64,000 nt of DNA, from assembly GCA_000710935.1 (NCBI GenBank), contig BAYV01000010.1, positions 62,001 to 126,000 of the forward strand, read 5' to 3'. Origin of the DNA: Iodidimonas nitroreducens (GTDB lineage: Bacteria > Pseudomonadota > Alphaproteobacteria > Sphingomonadales > Rhodothalassiaceae). Within the stretch, counting starts at the first letter, position 1; each line of letters opens with the position of its first letter. Position numbers and translations under genes: made by a program. This document shows positions 51,971-60,790 of the stretch, piece after piece. The notes under the pieces were generated by a model. The model did no database searches and had not been told where the DNA came from. It worked only from the letters and a program-made list of their open reading frames with translations.

Positions 51971-53992
51971 ATGGCTTTTATTGATTCCATCAGCACCACG
52001 CCCCCCCCGGCTTCGGACAAGGCTGGTCTTTCTGTCTTTGCCGGGCAAAAGGCGGCCACAGGGCCAAACGCCACCGCTTTTAATAAGGCACAAGGCGGCG
52101 CATCGGGCTTTTTAGCGATTCTGGCCCAAAATCTTGCCCCCCAAAAGGCGGGTGCACCCATCTTGGGCCTTGATCAGACCACAACTCAAAATGCGGCTCA
52201 AACCGCGCCCCAAACTAGTGGCCAAACTGCTGGCCAAACGGCTGGCCAAACGGCTGCCCCACAGATGAATGATGGCGTGATCAAGGGCCTTGGCCAAAGT
52301 GCCACACCCAATATTTTGCAAAATCTGCCGGCCGATATTCGCCAAAGCCTTCTGAATGCGGCAGCCAAAACAGACAATGCCGCGCCCATGAATTTGCCAT
52401 CCTCTGCAACCCTTGCTGGCTTGATCGATCTGGAGACACCGGGCCTGATGACGTCCAGCGAACAGGCGGCCTTCAACAGCGCCCTTGCCAGAATTTCGAC
52501 CGGCTCCGGCGAAGGGGCCGAGGGTGCGACCACAGCCACGGGCAACAGCATGGGCGATCTATCTGGCGCAATCCCCGATCCGGATTTGGCTGGCGATGCA
52601 AAAGCAATGCCGGATCAGGGTGCAGAGCAGGGCGCGGCCCCACAAGCCGAGCCTACGACCCCATCCAAAACCCCATCTGAAATCATTGCCCAAGTCACCA
52701 CCGGCCCCAAATTGATCGGGGATGAGGAGGCCGCAAGCCAAAGCGCCGCCTTTACAGTTGCGGATAGCGATCTCGCCATCAATGAACAAGCCCTCAGGGA
52801 TTTGGCGACACAGAATGGAACCGAGGCACTTGATGCCAATGCAGTATCGGGATCGATCGATGGGGCAGAGCTTTTAGCCGCCAATCGAAATCAATCCGCA
52901 AATCCCATTTCAGAGCTACAGGCTGAACCGCAGATCGATCAGGCCACCGCAAACACAATCGCCGAAGCCTTGGATAGCAGTGCGGCCAAAAACCCCGCAG
53001 CATTAAGCCAGAATTTGATGGCCAGCACCGCCCCCACGGCCATTGCCCAAAGCTTGCAAACTCAGATCACCCCCACTGATGATCTGCAACTCAATGGCAG
53101 CAATCGACGGGCCGGACCGGGGCTGTTTTCCCGGATAGAAGGTGCCGCAACGCTTCAGGCCAATGGCACTGCATCAACATCGGCCAATAGCATGACGGGC
53201 GCTTCTGCAAGCGGGGCGACCCCTGATGCCTTTTCGCCAAAAACCACAGGGGCCCATGATGCGGCTGATTTTGCCGCCACGCTGAAACAGGCCGCAGAGC
53301 AACCTCTTGGCCAAAATGCCAATCAGAATACCAATCAGAATACCAGCCAGACTGCCAGCCAGACTGGGGTGGCTCCGGGCAGTGGCCCGCTCAATCCGCT
53401 ATCAAGCCTTGAAGCCCTTGCAGGCCAATTATCAGGCCAGATTTCGGTGCAAGGCAGCGGCCCTGTCGATCCATCAGGGCAAATCCAAACTCTGTCGCAG
53501 GATGCGGATAAAGGCAGCCTGCTCGCCCGGGCGCAATCTCAAAGCCCGGCCAATCAGGTGGGGATCGGCATTGCCCGCGCGGCGATGGATGGTCAATCGC
53601 GTTTCACCATTCGCATGGACCCGCCCGAATTGGGACGGATCGAGGTGAAACTGGCCATGCAAAAGGATGGCAGCGTGCAGGCGATGATTTCAGCCGATAA
53701 TCGCGATGCCTTCGATATGCTGCAACGTGATGCGAGATCGCTGGAACGCTTGCTTCAGGATGCCGGTTTGAAGACCGATTCAAACAGCCTCAATTTCTCG
53801 CTCAATCAACAAGGCGGGCGCGATCCCGGATCGGCCTTTGCCCATTTGGCGCAGGATAGCGACCAACACGCCAGCCCTGATCAAGCCAGCGATCAAGGGG
53901 CCGATCAGTCCGAAAATCCGGCGGATGATCTCTCCATGACGATGAAGCGGCTCGATCTCACTCTCAGCGACGGGCTCAATATCGTCGTTTGA
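51971..53992 (+). CDS. fliK: Flagellar hook-length control protein FliK
   Basis: FliK measures hook length and switches export to filament proteins. The 673-residue protein has a long low-complexity N-terminal and middle part rich in Ala, Gln, Asn and Thr, and the conserved C-terminal Flg_hook domain: FTIRMDPPELGRIEVKLAM, then AMISADNRDAFDMLQRD and LERLLQDAGL. Two short-period repeats lie in the DNA (12-bp units at about 52212-52256 and 53321-53368), so length may vary between strains. It begins the fliK-flgD-flgE group behind the sigma-54 promoter. Confidence 0.9.
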   Translation: MAFIDSISTTPPPASDKAGLSVFAGQKAATGPNATAFNKAQGGASGFLAILAQNLAPQKAGAPILGLDQTTTQNAAQTAPQTSGQTAGQTAGQTAAPQMNDGVIKGLGQSATPNILQNLPADIRQSLLNAAAKTDNAAPMNLPSSATLAGLIDLETPGLMTSSEQAAFNSALARISTGSGEGAEGATTATGNSMGDLSGAIPDPDLAGDAKAMPDQGAEQGAAPQAEPTTPSKTPSEIIAQVTTGPKLIGDEEAASQSAAFTVADSDLAINEQALRDLATQNGTEALDANAVSGSIDGAELLAANRNQSANPISELQAEPQIDQATANTIAEALDSSAAKNPAALSQNLMASTAPTAIAQSLQTQITPTDDLQLNGSNRRAGPGLFSRIEGAATLQANGTASTSANSMTGASASGATPDAFSPKTTGAHDAADFAATLKQAAEQPLGQNANQNTNQNTSQTASQTGVAPGSGPLNPLSSLEALAGQLSGQISVQGSGPVDPSGQIQTLSQDADKGSLLARAQSQSPANQVGIGIARAAMDGQSRFTIRMDPPELGRIEVKLAMQKDGSVQAMISADNRDAFDMLQRDARSLERLLQDAGLKTDSNSLNFSLNQQGGRDPGSAFAHLAQDSDQHASPDQASDQGADQSENPADDLSMTMKRLDLTLSDGLNIVV

Positions 53993-54014
53993 TCCAGTAT
54001 AAAGGAATAAACCT

Positions 54015-54668
54015 ATGGATATCGGAAGCATTACCGCGGGCCTATCTGGACAAGCGCAAAGAGCGACAACCGGGCTGGTCCAGGATTTTAATACGTTCCT
54101 CACCCTCCTCACCTCGCAATTGCAAAATCAGGACCCGCTGGAACCCACAGACAGCAATGAATTCACCCGCCAGCTCGTCTCCTTTGCGGGGGTGGAACAA
54201 CAGATCCAGTCCAATCAGAATCTGGAAGATCTGGCGACCCTGACCGCCTTCAGCCAGAATGCTGCGGCCGTCAATTATCTGGATAAAACCGTCACCATTG
54301 CCGGTGATACGATCAATCATGATGGCCAATCTGATCTCAGCTTTGAATATTTATTGCCGGTGACCGCAGACTCTGCGGATGTGAAAATTCTCGATGCTCA
54401 GGGCAATATTGTTTTCGAACAGCCCGGACAAACCAATTTCGGCGTTCACCGGCTGAGCTTCGATTCTTTTGATGGCGGGAATAATCCGGTGCCGCCGGGG
54501 CAATATACCCTGCGCATCGATGCCCGCAATGCCGAGAACAAACCCATCGAAACTCCCCTTTTCGTGCGGGCCCCGGTGAAAGAAGTGGAAACATCGGGGC
54601 TGACCCCCCTGCTCACCATTGGCGGCCAGAAAGTGCCGCTGCATGAAGTCTCGGCTGTTGGGCTTTAG
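54015..54668 (+). CDS. flgD: Flagellar hook assembly (capping) protein FlgD
   Basis: FlgD caps the growing hook. The 217-residue protein has the N-terminal FlgD signature FLTLLTSQLQNQDPLEPTD and the motif NEFTRQLVSFAGVEQQ, then FlgD Ig/tudor-like domains. AAGGA precedes ATG 54015. The gap to fliK is 22 bp. Confidence 0.94.
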   Translation: MDIGSITAGLSGQAQRATTGLVQDFNTFLTLLTSQLQNQDPLEPTDSNEFTRQLVSFAGVEQQIQSNQNLEDLATLTAFSQNAAAVNYLDKTVTIAGDTINHDGQSDLSFEYLLPVTADSADVKILDAQGNIVFEQPGQTNFGVHRLSFDSFDGGNNPVPPGQYTLRIDARNAENKPIETPLFVRAPVKEVETSGLTPLLTIGGQKVPLHEVSAVGL

Positions 54669-54747
54669 ATTTTACGGACTTCAGATTTCACACAAACATC
54701 ACTGAAAAATTCAAGCGGCCGCGCCGCTTATCACAAGGAGAAGCATC

Positions 54748-56121
54748 ATGGCTTTCGCAGCATTATCATCAGGCGTTTCGGGCTTAACGGCCTTCACCGA
54801 AGGCATTGGCATCATTTCCGATAATATCGTCAATGTGAATACCGTGGGCTATAAGGAAACCCGCAGCCGGTTTTCAACCCTGGTCACCGAAACCCAATCG
54901 GTTTCGCGCTTTTCACCGGGCGGGGTGCAGTTGCGGGCGCAAACGCTGGTCAGCCAGCAGGGGCTTTTGACCTCTACCGCATCGCAAACCGATCTGGGGA
55001 TCGATGGGTCGGGCTTTTTCGTCGTCCGCTCGGCTCCCAGCGCCATTTCTGCTGAAGGGAATATTCAATTCACCCGGGCGGGGAATTTCACCCCCGATGA
55101 AGCCGGTTTTCTGAAAAATACCGCCGGCAATTTCCTCCTCGGCTTTCCCATTGATGTTCAGGGCAATATTCCCACCAATATCGGCGATCTCAATACGTTG
55201 GAACCGATCAATGTAAGCGGGCTGACCGGCACGGCAGAAGCCACATCGGTTGTCACCCTGCGCGCCAATCTGCAATCCTCGCTCACGGCCACCACCGTAG
55301 GCGGTACCGGACCGGGCGGTGTTGTAGCGGCAGGCGACTTGACAGCGGATACGATTGAGCCGGATTTCGCGCAAACCATCACCGTGTTCGATAGTCAGGG
55401 TGCGGCCCAGGGGCTGACCTTGGCGGCTGTAAAAACCGGGACAAACGAATTCCGTTTTGAAATCTTCGCCCAGGATCCAGCAGCGATCAATGCGGGCAAT
55501 GGTGGCCTTGTGCTCTCTGGTCTCATCACATTCGGTGCGGATTCAGGCATCGAATCCTTTGCCAGAGATTTTCCGGCCCCCGCCGCAACTTTCCCCACAA
55601 CGCCCGGAGCCGGACAGCGCATTTCGCCGACAGCGGATCTCGCTTTTGCGAGCGGCGCCTCCACCTCCACGGTCACCTTCAATTTTGGGCGATCAGGCGA
55701 TAAGGACGGCATCACACAGTTCGATAGCCTTTCCACCCTCATTTCATCGAATGTGAATGGGGCGGTGTTTGGTAATGTGATCGGCACCAATATTTCCAAT
55801 GATGGGGTGGTGACGGCCCTTTTTGATAATGGCCTGTCGCGCGATGTGTTCCAGTTACCCATCGCCACCTTCCCCAATCCCGATGGGCTCACCCGTCTGC
55901 AGGGTAATGCCTTTGGGGTCTCGGATGACTCGGGGAATTTCTCGATCAAACTCCCCGGAACCGGGGGCGCCGGCACCGTTGCGCCCTCCTCCCTTGAGGC
56001 ATCGACTGTGGATCTGGCCAAAGAATTTGCCGATCTCATCGTCACCCAGCGCTCTTTTTCGGCGTCCACACGGATTATTTCGGCGGCGGATGAAATTCTC
56101 GAAGAACTGGTCCGTATCTAG
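54748..56121 (+). CDS. flgE: Flagellar hook protein FlgE
   Basis: The hook subunit. The 457-residue protein has the rod/hook N-terminal motif ALSSGVSGLTAF and NIVNVNTVGYKE, and the C-terminal motif SLEASTVDLAKEFADLIV followed by QRSFSASTRIISAADEIL. Both ends form the coiled coil core of the hook. AAGGAG lies before ATG 54748. A hairpin AAGCGG/CCGCTT (54713-54729) lies just 5' of it, and a terminator follows the gene. Confidence 0.95.
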   Translation: MAFAALSSGVSGLTAFTEGIGIISDNIVNVNTVGYKETRSRFSTLVTETQSVSRFSPGGVQLRAQTLVSQQGLLTSTASQTDLGIDGSGFFVVRSAPSAISAEGNIQFTRAGNFTPDEAGFLKNTAGNFLLGFPIDVQGNIPTNIGDLNTLEPINVSGLTGTAEATSVVTLRANLQSSLTATTVGGTGPGGVVAAGDLTADTIEPDFAQTITVFDSQGAAQGLTLAAVKTGTNEFRFEIFAQDPAAINAGNGGLVLSGLITFGADSGIESFARDFPAPAATFPTTPGAGQRISPTADLAFASGASTSTVTFNFGRSGDKDGITQFDSLSTLISSNVNGAVFGNVIGTNISNDGVVTALFDNGLSRDVFQLPIATFPNPDGLTRLQGNAFGVSDDSGNFSIKLPGTGGAGTVAPSSLEASTVDLAKEFADLIVTQRSFSASTRIISAADEILEELVRI

Positions 56122-56164
56122 GGATTTCAGCGCTTTTGTTTGTTATCATCATTCCAATTATCAA

Positions 56165-56192
56165 GGCGAGAGGGGTTATCCTCTCGCCTTTT
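56165..56192 (+). terminator. Rho-independent terminator after flgE
   Basis: GGCGAGAGG (56165-56173) pairs perfectly with CCTCTCGCC (56180-56188) around a 6-nt loop, followed by TTTT. It separates the hook operon from sciP. Confidence 0.92.
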
Positions 56193-56258
56193 CCCATGAA
56201 AACAAAGCTATCATTAATGAACTGGCAACCAAAATTGTCGCGCTGTTAACCGATCCCT

Positions 56259-56273
56259 TTAGCGCTTTTTTAA
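56259..56273. promoter_or_regulatory. Possible CtrA box upstream of sciP
   Basis: TTAG-N7-TTAA (56259-56262 and 56270-56273) matches the CtrA consensus TTAA-N7-TTAA except one base. It lies 118 bp before the sciP ATG. In Caulobacter sciP transcription depends on CtrA. Overlap with the repeated TTTAGCGCTTTTTT motif is noted separately. Confidence 0.45.
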
Positions 56274-56390
56274 AAGACACGGGGGTAGCCTTCCTTTCAT
56301 CGCAACCAGACAGCTCAGGCTGCCGATGATACTGGCCGATGATGCTGGCCGATCATGGCCAAGACCATCATAGGCACGAAGGCTTTGAAT

Positions 56391-56681
56391 ATGGCGCAGA
56401 CAAGGAATGAACGCGTGAGGCAAGTGATCGGACCAACAGGTGAAGCTTTGACCCTTGACGACCTTCCGCCCGTGAATACGAAACGCTGGGTCATTCGCCG
56501 CAAGGCCGAAGTGGTGGCCGCTGTGCGCGGTGGGCTCATCACCTTGGAAGATGCGTGCAAGCGCTATTCCCTCTCGGTCGAGGAATTTTTGTCGTGGCAG
56601 CGTGCCATCGATCAAAATGGCCTGCCCGGCCTGCGGGTCACGCGGGTACAGCATTATCGCGAAGAACCGGCGATGCACTGA
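56391..56681 (+). CDS. sciP: SciP, CtrA-inhibitory DNA-binding protein (DUF1153)
   Basis: SciP blocks CtrA activation of its target promoters in G1 of the Caulobacter cell cycle. The 96-residue protein has the DUF1153 core: TLDDLPPVNTKRWVIRRKAE, VAAVRGGLITLEDACKRYSL, and VEEFLSWQRAIDQNGLPGLR, a helix-turn-helix. ATG 56391 has GAAGG upstream and begins the conserved part; ATG 56355 has no ribosome site. It lies alone between the flgE terminator and fliF, the same type of neighbourhood I recall for Caulobacter. Confidence 0.93.
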   Translation: MAQTRNERVRQVIGPTGEALTLDDLPPVNTKRWVIRRKAEVVAAVRGGLITLEDACKRYSLSVEEFLSWQRAIDQNGLPGLRVTRVQHYREEPAMH

Positions 56682-56810
56682 CGTCTCCGCCCCTGCCCCC
56701 TTCTTTATGGCGCTTCTGTCATGGCCTGCCGGGCGGTTTTCAGCCTTGCCGCGCCCGGCCTTCAAAAAAATGCGCCATACCGCTCTCAACTGGGCAGAAT
56801 CTGCCTATTA

Positions 56811-56825
56811 TTAACCTCGCCTTTA
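56811..56825. promoter_or_regulatory. Possible CtrA box upstream of fliF
   Basis: TTAA-N7-TTTA (56811-56814 and 56822-56825) differs from the CtrA consensus by one base. It lies 71 bp before the fliF GTG. fliF is a known CtrA target in Caulobacter. Confidence 0.55.
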
Positions 56826-56896
56826 CCGTCTCCTTGCTAGCATCTTTCCAGCAAGGGCGGCCTTTTTGGCCATCATGACTATAAAGCGGGGTAATC

Positions 56897-58597
56897 GTGA
56901 ATCGCCTGATCCAGCTTCTGGCCAGCTTCGGTGCCGTCCGCCTTTTGGGCATGGGCGTTGTGGCCGCCGGTCTCATCGGTTTTTTCATGTTCATCTCTTT
57001 GCGCCTTTCAGCGCCGGATATGAGCCTGCTGTTCAGCAATTTGGAAATGTCGGAAAGCGGCCAGATCGTTGAACAATTAAAGGCTCAGGGGGTTCCCTAT
57101 CAGGTGACCGATGGGGGCAAAACCATTCTGGCCCCCGCCAATCAGATCAGCGAATTGCGGGTGCAGCTTGCCGCCGAAGGGCTGGGCGGGGCCATCATGG
57201 GTTATGAAATCTTTGATCAGGCCAATGGCTTGGGCACCACCAGCTTTGTTCAGAATATCAATCTGGTGCGCGCCATCGAAGGGGAACTGGCCCGCACGAT
57301 CCGGGAAATCCGCGCCATCGATTCCGCCCGTGTGCATATTGTTATGCCCGAACGCGCGCTGTTTTCCCGCGAGCAACGCACCCCCACAGCGTCGATTGTT
57401 TTGCGAACGCGCCAAGGCCTTGGCCAAAATCAGGTGATGGCGATCCAATCCCTTGTTGCCGCTGCGGTCCCGGGTCTCAGCCCCGGCAATATCTCGATTG
57501 TTGATCAATCCGGCACCTTGCTGGCCAGCGGTGATGGGGCCATGGGATCGGGATTTGGTGGCGGATTGGATGATAAGCGCCGCCAAATGGAAGAACAATT
57601 GCGCAATCGCGTGGAAACCCTTCTGGAAGAAACGGTGGGCGTGGGCCGGGTGCGGGCGCAGGTGTCGGTGGAACTCGATATGAATGCCATGGTCACCAAC
57701 GAAGAAATTTATGATCCTGAAAGTCAGGTAGCGCGATCCACCCGCAGCATCGAAGAAAACAGCAGCGATCGCGATGGCGCGCCCCAGAATGTTACGGTGG
57801 GCAATAATCTGCCCGCCGCCGAGGCCGGTGGCGGAGAAGGCGGCGGAGAAGGCGGATCACTATCGCAAAGCAACAAAACCGATGAAACGGTAAATTTTGA
57901 AATATCGCGCACGGTCCGCACCCTCACCCGGGATTCTGGCGAAGTCGAGCGCATTTCGGTCGCTGTGGTGGTGGATGGCACCTATGTGGAAAATGCCGAT
58001 GGCGCCCGCATTTATCAGGAACGCGCGCCTGCCCAGATCGAACAGCTTACAACCCTCGTCCGTTCGGCCATCGGCTATGATGCCAATCGCGGTGATATCG
58101 TGGAAGTGGTCAATCTGCCCTTCGTGCAGCCAGAACCGGTCGGTACCGATGGGACCGAGGAATTTTCGCTTTATGGGCTGGGCAAAGATGATCTTTACGG
58201 GCTGCTCGAAATTCTGCTTTTGGGGATTGTCTCGCTTTTAGTGCTGTTGCTCGTGGTGCGCCCCCTGGTCAATCGCTTGATCCTCGCCATTCCCGATGGC
58301 GCCAATGGTGCCGCCAATTATCTGGAGGCGGGCGAAGCGCGCATGGCTTTGGCAGGCCCCGATATCACCCCCGAAATGGAAGAAGCCGCCGCCAATGGCG
58401 ACCCGGCGGCCATCGAAGCAATCAATCGCAGCCGCGCCCAGCAGCAGGCTCTTCCGGCTCCGCAAAGCCAGGAGGTGGATGTGAGCCAGGTGGATCATCG
58501 GATCAAAGAGGCCACGGTCAAGAAGGTGGGCAATATCGTTCGCGCGCACCCCGAAGAAGCGGCGGCGATCATCCGAAGCTGGCTTTATGCAGAATGA
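56897..58597 (+). CDS. fliF: Flagellar MS-ring protein FliF
   Basis: FliF builds the membrane ring that starts flagellar assembly. The 566-residue protein has an N-terminal membrane helix (about 17-35), YscJ/FliF ring-building domains with FSNLEMSESGQIVEQLKAQG and RTIREIRAIDSARVHIVMPE, a low-complexity Gly/Glu segment, a C-terminal helix (about 430-455), and the FliG-binding tail VKKVGNIVRAHPEEAAAIIR. GTG 56897 with upstream GGGG is the start. A CtrA-like box lies upstream. It leads the operon to flbD. Confidence 0.95.
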   Translation: MNRLIQLLASFGAVRLLGMGVVAAGLIGFFMFISLRLSAPDMSLLFSNLEMSESGQIVEQLKAQGVPYQVTDGGKTILAPANQISELRVQLAAEGLGGAIMGYEIFDQANGLGTTSFVQNINLVRAIEGELARTIREIRAIDSARVHIVMPERALFSREQRTPTASIVLRTRQGLGQNQVMAIQSLVAAAVPGLSPGNISIVDQSGTLLASGDGAMGSGFGGGLDDKRRQMEEQLRNRVETLLEETVGVGRVRAQVSVELDMNAMVTNEEIYDPESQVARSTRSIEENSSDRDGAPQNVTVGNNLPAAEAGGGEGGGEGGSLSQSNKTDETVNFEISRTVRTLTRDSGEVERISVAVVVDGTYVENADGARIYQERAPAQIEQLTTLVRSAIGYDANRGDIVEVVNLPFVQPEPVGTDGTEEFSLYGLGKDDLYGLLEILLLGIVSLLVLLLVVRPLVNRLILAIPDGANGAANYLEAGEARMALAGPDITPEMEEAAANGDPAAIEAINRSRAQQQALPAPQSQEVDVSQVDHRIKEATVKKVGNIVRAHPEEAAAIIRSWLYAE

Positions 58598-58645
58598 ACC
58601 GACGACTGAGATTGTCATCTTGATGAGCAGGGAAAAGATCACCCC

Positions 58646-59662
58646 ATGACCGAGAGCAAAGAACTCGCCAAAATGACCGGGCCTGAAAAGGCAGCCGCCT
58701 TCATGCTGGCGATTGGCGAAGAATTCGGCAAACCCATCTGGCAGCTTTTGAGCGACGAAGAAGTGCGCGAATTGTCGGTGGTGATGTCTAATCTGGGTCA
58801 GGTCTCGGCGCAGGCCGTGGAAACCCTGTTCACCGGCTTTTCTCATGATGTGACCAGCGGCGGATCGCTCAATGGCTCGTTCGACAGCACCGAACGGCTT
58901 TTGTCGAAAATTCTGCCCCAGGATCGCGTTAATACCATCATGGAAGAAATCCGTGGCCCCGCCGGGCGCACCATGTGGGATAAGCTGGGCAATGTGAATG
59001 AAATGGTGCTGGCCAGCTATTTAAAGAATGAATATCCCCAAACCGTGGCGGTGGTGCTTAATAAAATCAAGGCCGAACATGCCGCCCGCGTGCTTTCGGT
59101 GCTTCCGGAAGATTTTTCCATGGAAGTGGTCATGCGGATGCTGCGCATGGAAGCGGTGCAAAAGGATATTATCGACAAGGTGGAACAAACCCTGCGCATC
59201 GAATTCATGAACAATCTGGCCCGCACCAGCCGACGCGACAGCCATGAAACCATTGCCGAGATTTTCAATTATCTTGATCGCAATGCAGAAACCCGCTTCC
59301 TGACCGCTTTGGAAGACAGAAACCGCGAAAGCGCCGAACGTATCCGCGCCCTGATGTTCACCTTCGAGGATCTGGCCAAGCTCGATCCCGGTGGGGTGCA
59401 AACACTTTTGCGCAATGTTGATAAAGGCCAGCTTGCCCTTGCCCTCAAAGGGGCATCCGATACGTTGCGCGATCTCTTTTTCTCGAACATGTCGGAACGG
59501 GCGGCGAAAATTCTGCGCGAAGATATGGAAGCCATGGGACCGGTGCGCCTGCGCGATGTTGATGAAGCGCAGATGGCCATGGTGAATAAGGCAAAGGATC
59601 TGGCCGAAGAAGGCGAGATCATGCTGACCGACAGCAAGGGAGAAGACGAACTGATTTATTGA
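58646..59662 (+). CDS. fliG: Flagellar motor switch protein FliG
   Basis: FliG couples the stators to the rotor. The 338-residue protein has [21 protein letters not shown] at its N-terminus, the middle part [20 protein letters not shown], and the C-terminal torque domain with [20 protein letters not shown], which holds the charged residues that face the stator, and [12 protein letters not shown]. It begins 48 bp after fliF. Confidence 0.95.
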   Translation: MTESKELAKMTGPEKAAAFMLAIGEEFGKPIWQLLSDEEVRELSVVMSNLGQVSAQAVETLFTGFSHDVTSGGSLNGSFDSTERLLSKILPQDRVNTIMEEIRGPAGRTMWDKLGNVNEMVLASYLKNEYPQTVAVVLNKIKAEHAARVLSVLPEDFSMEVVMRMLRMEAVQKDIIDKVEQTLRIEFMNNLARTSRRDSHETIAEIFNYLDRNAETRFLTALEDRNRESAERIRALMFTFEDLAKLDPGGVQTLLRNVDKGQLALALKGASDTLRDLFFSNMSERAAKILREDMEAMGPVRLRDVDEAQMAMVNKAKDLAEEGEIMLTDSKGEDELIY

Positions 59663-59751
59663 GGCCCCATCATCTGCCCGGACTTCATGCCTGATCGCAT
59701 GACCCGCACACGGCCCCGCAAAGCCCGCAAGACCCCCAATGAGGCGATATC

Positions 59752-60423
59752 GTGCCCATAAAATATAATTTCGATACCAGTTTTGGCGATAATCGGCAGG
59801 ACAAAGTTCAAGAAGAGCTTGATGATCTGCGTCGGCAGATCGGCGAAGCGCGGGAAGCCGGGCGTCGGGAGGGCCATGCCGCCGGACGGGCAGAGGCATT
59901 GCGGGAACTGGAGCAAACGCTGGTTCAAACCTTGAACAAGCTGATTGCCTCCTGCGCTGATCTGGCCCAGGAACGGCAGGAATTGGAGCGGCAGCTTGAA
60001 GCCGATGCCGCAAACCTTGCCCATGCCATTGCCCGCACCTTGTCGCCAGCCCTGATGAAAAACCATCCGCTGGCCGAGATCGAGGCCCTTGTTGCCGATT
60101 GCCTTGATGGCGCCCGGCGCGAACCAAGGCTGGTGGTGCGGGTTCATGAAAGCCTGGCAGAACCCCTGGGCCAACGGCTTGATGCCCTGAAAATCAACAA
60201 TCATTTCGCCGGGCAGATTATCTTACTCGATGATCCCGCATTGGGGCCATTGGATTGCCGGGTGGAATGGCCCGATGGCGGGGCCGAGCGTGATCAGGCC
60301 GCCTTGCATAAGCAGATCGAGGCGGCCGTCGGGCGCTTCATGGCCAAAGACGATCATCAATCCACAACCGACAGAAAAGCCCCGCAGGCACCATCCGGGG
60401 CACAAATTGGGCAGACTGAATAA
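59752..60423 (+). CDS. fliH: FliH/FlbE-type flagellar export regulator
   Basis: FliH-type protein that binds and controls the export ATPase FliI, called FlbE in Caulobacter. The 223-residue protein has a charged coiled-coil N-terminus (EELDDLRRQIGEAREAGRREGHAAGRAEAL) [given here in short form: EELDDLRRQI, then GRREGHAAGRAEAL] and a weakly conserved C-terminal part. Position between fliG and fliN supports the call. GTG 59752 with GAGGCG upstream is the start. Its stop overlaps the fliN start (TAATG). Confidence 0.83.
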   Translation: MPIKYNFDTSFGDNRQDKVQEELDDLRRQIGEAREAGRREGHAAGRAEALRELEQTLVQTLNKLIASCADLAQERQELERQLEADAANLAHAIARTLSPALMKNHPLAEIEALVADCLDGARREPRLVVRVHESLAEPLGQRLDALKINNHFAGQIILLDDPALGPLDCRVEWPDGGAERDQAALHKQIEAAVGRFMAKDDHQSTTDRKAPQAPSGAQIGQTE

Positions 60424-60785
60424 TGGCAGACACAGACAACGAAAATGACGGCAGTGAAAAGGCATCCACCGGCGTTGATTATCAGGAATTGCAATCCGCC
60501 GGTGGCACAGCCGCCGATGAGGATAGCGAACAGCGCACCGCCCATGATCTGGAGCCGGTCTTTGATGTTCCGGTGCGGGTGCAGGCCATTCTTGGCCGCG
60601 CCAATCTCGAAGTCAGCCAGCTTTTGAAGCTGGCCCCGGGCGCAGTGCTGGAACTGGATCGCAAAATCGGCGAGGCCATCGACATTTATGTGAATAACCG
60701 GCTCGTGGCCCGCGGCGAAGTGGTTCTGGTCGAAGATCATCTGGGGGTGACCATGACCGAAATCATCAAAACCGAAAGGGCATAG
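60423..60785 (+). CDS. fliN: Flagellar motor switch protein FliN
   Basis: FliN forms part of the C-ring. The 120-residue protein has an acidic N-terminus and a SpoA domain with VPVRVQAILGRANLEVSQLL, GAVLELDRKIGEAIDIYVNN and LVARGEVVLVEDHLGVTMTE. It overlaps fliH by one base, which couples translation, and the next gene begins 5 bp later. Confidence 0.95.
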   Translation: MADTDNENDGSEKASTGVDYQELQSAGGTAADEDSEQRTAHDLEPVFDVPVRVQAILGRANLEVSQLLKLAPGAVLELDRKIGEAIDIYVNNRLVARGEVVLVEDHLGVTMTEIIKTERA

Positions 60786-60790
60786 AACCC

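Noticed and set aside
52212-53368. Short tandem repeats resembling a CRISPR array
   Set aside because: Units are 12 bp, without spacers, in frame and inside fliK.
56822-56840. A sigma-54 promoter before fliF
   Set aside because: TTGC is present near 56834, but no GG lies at the needed distance; a CtrA-like box fits better.
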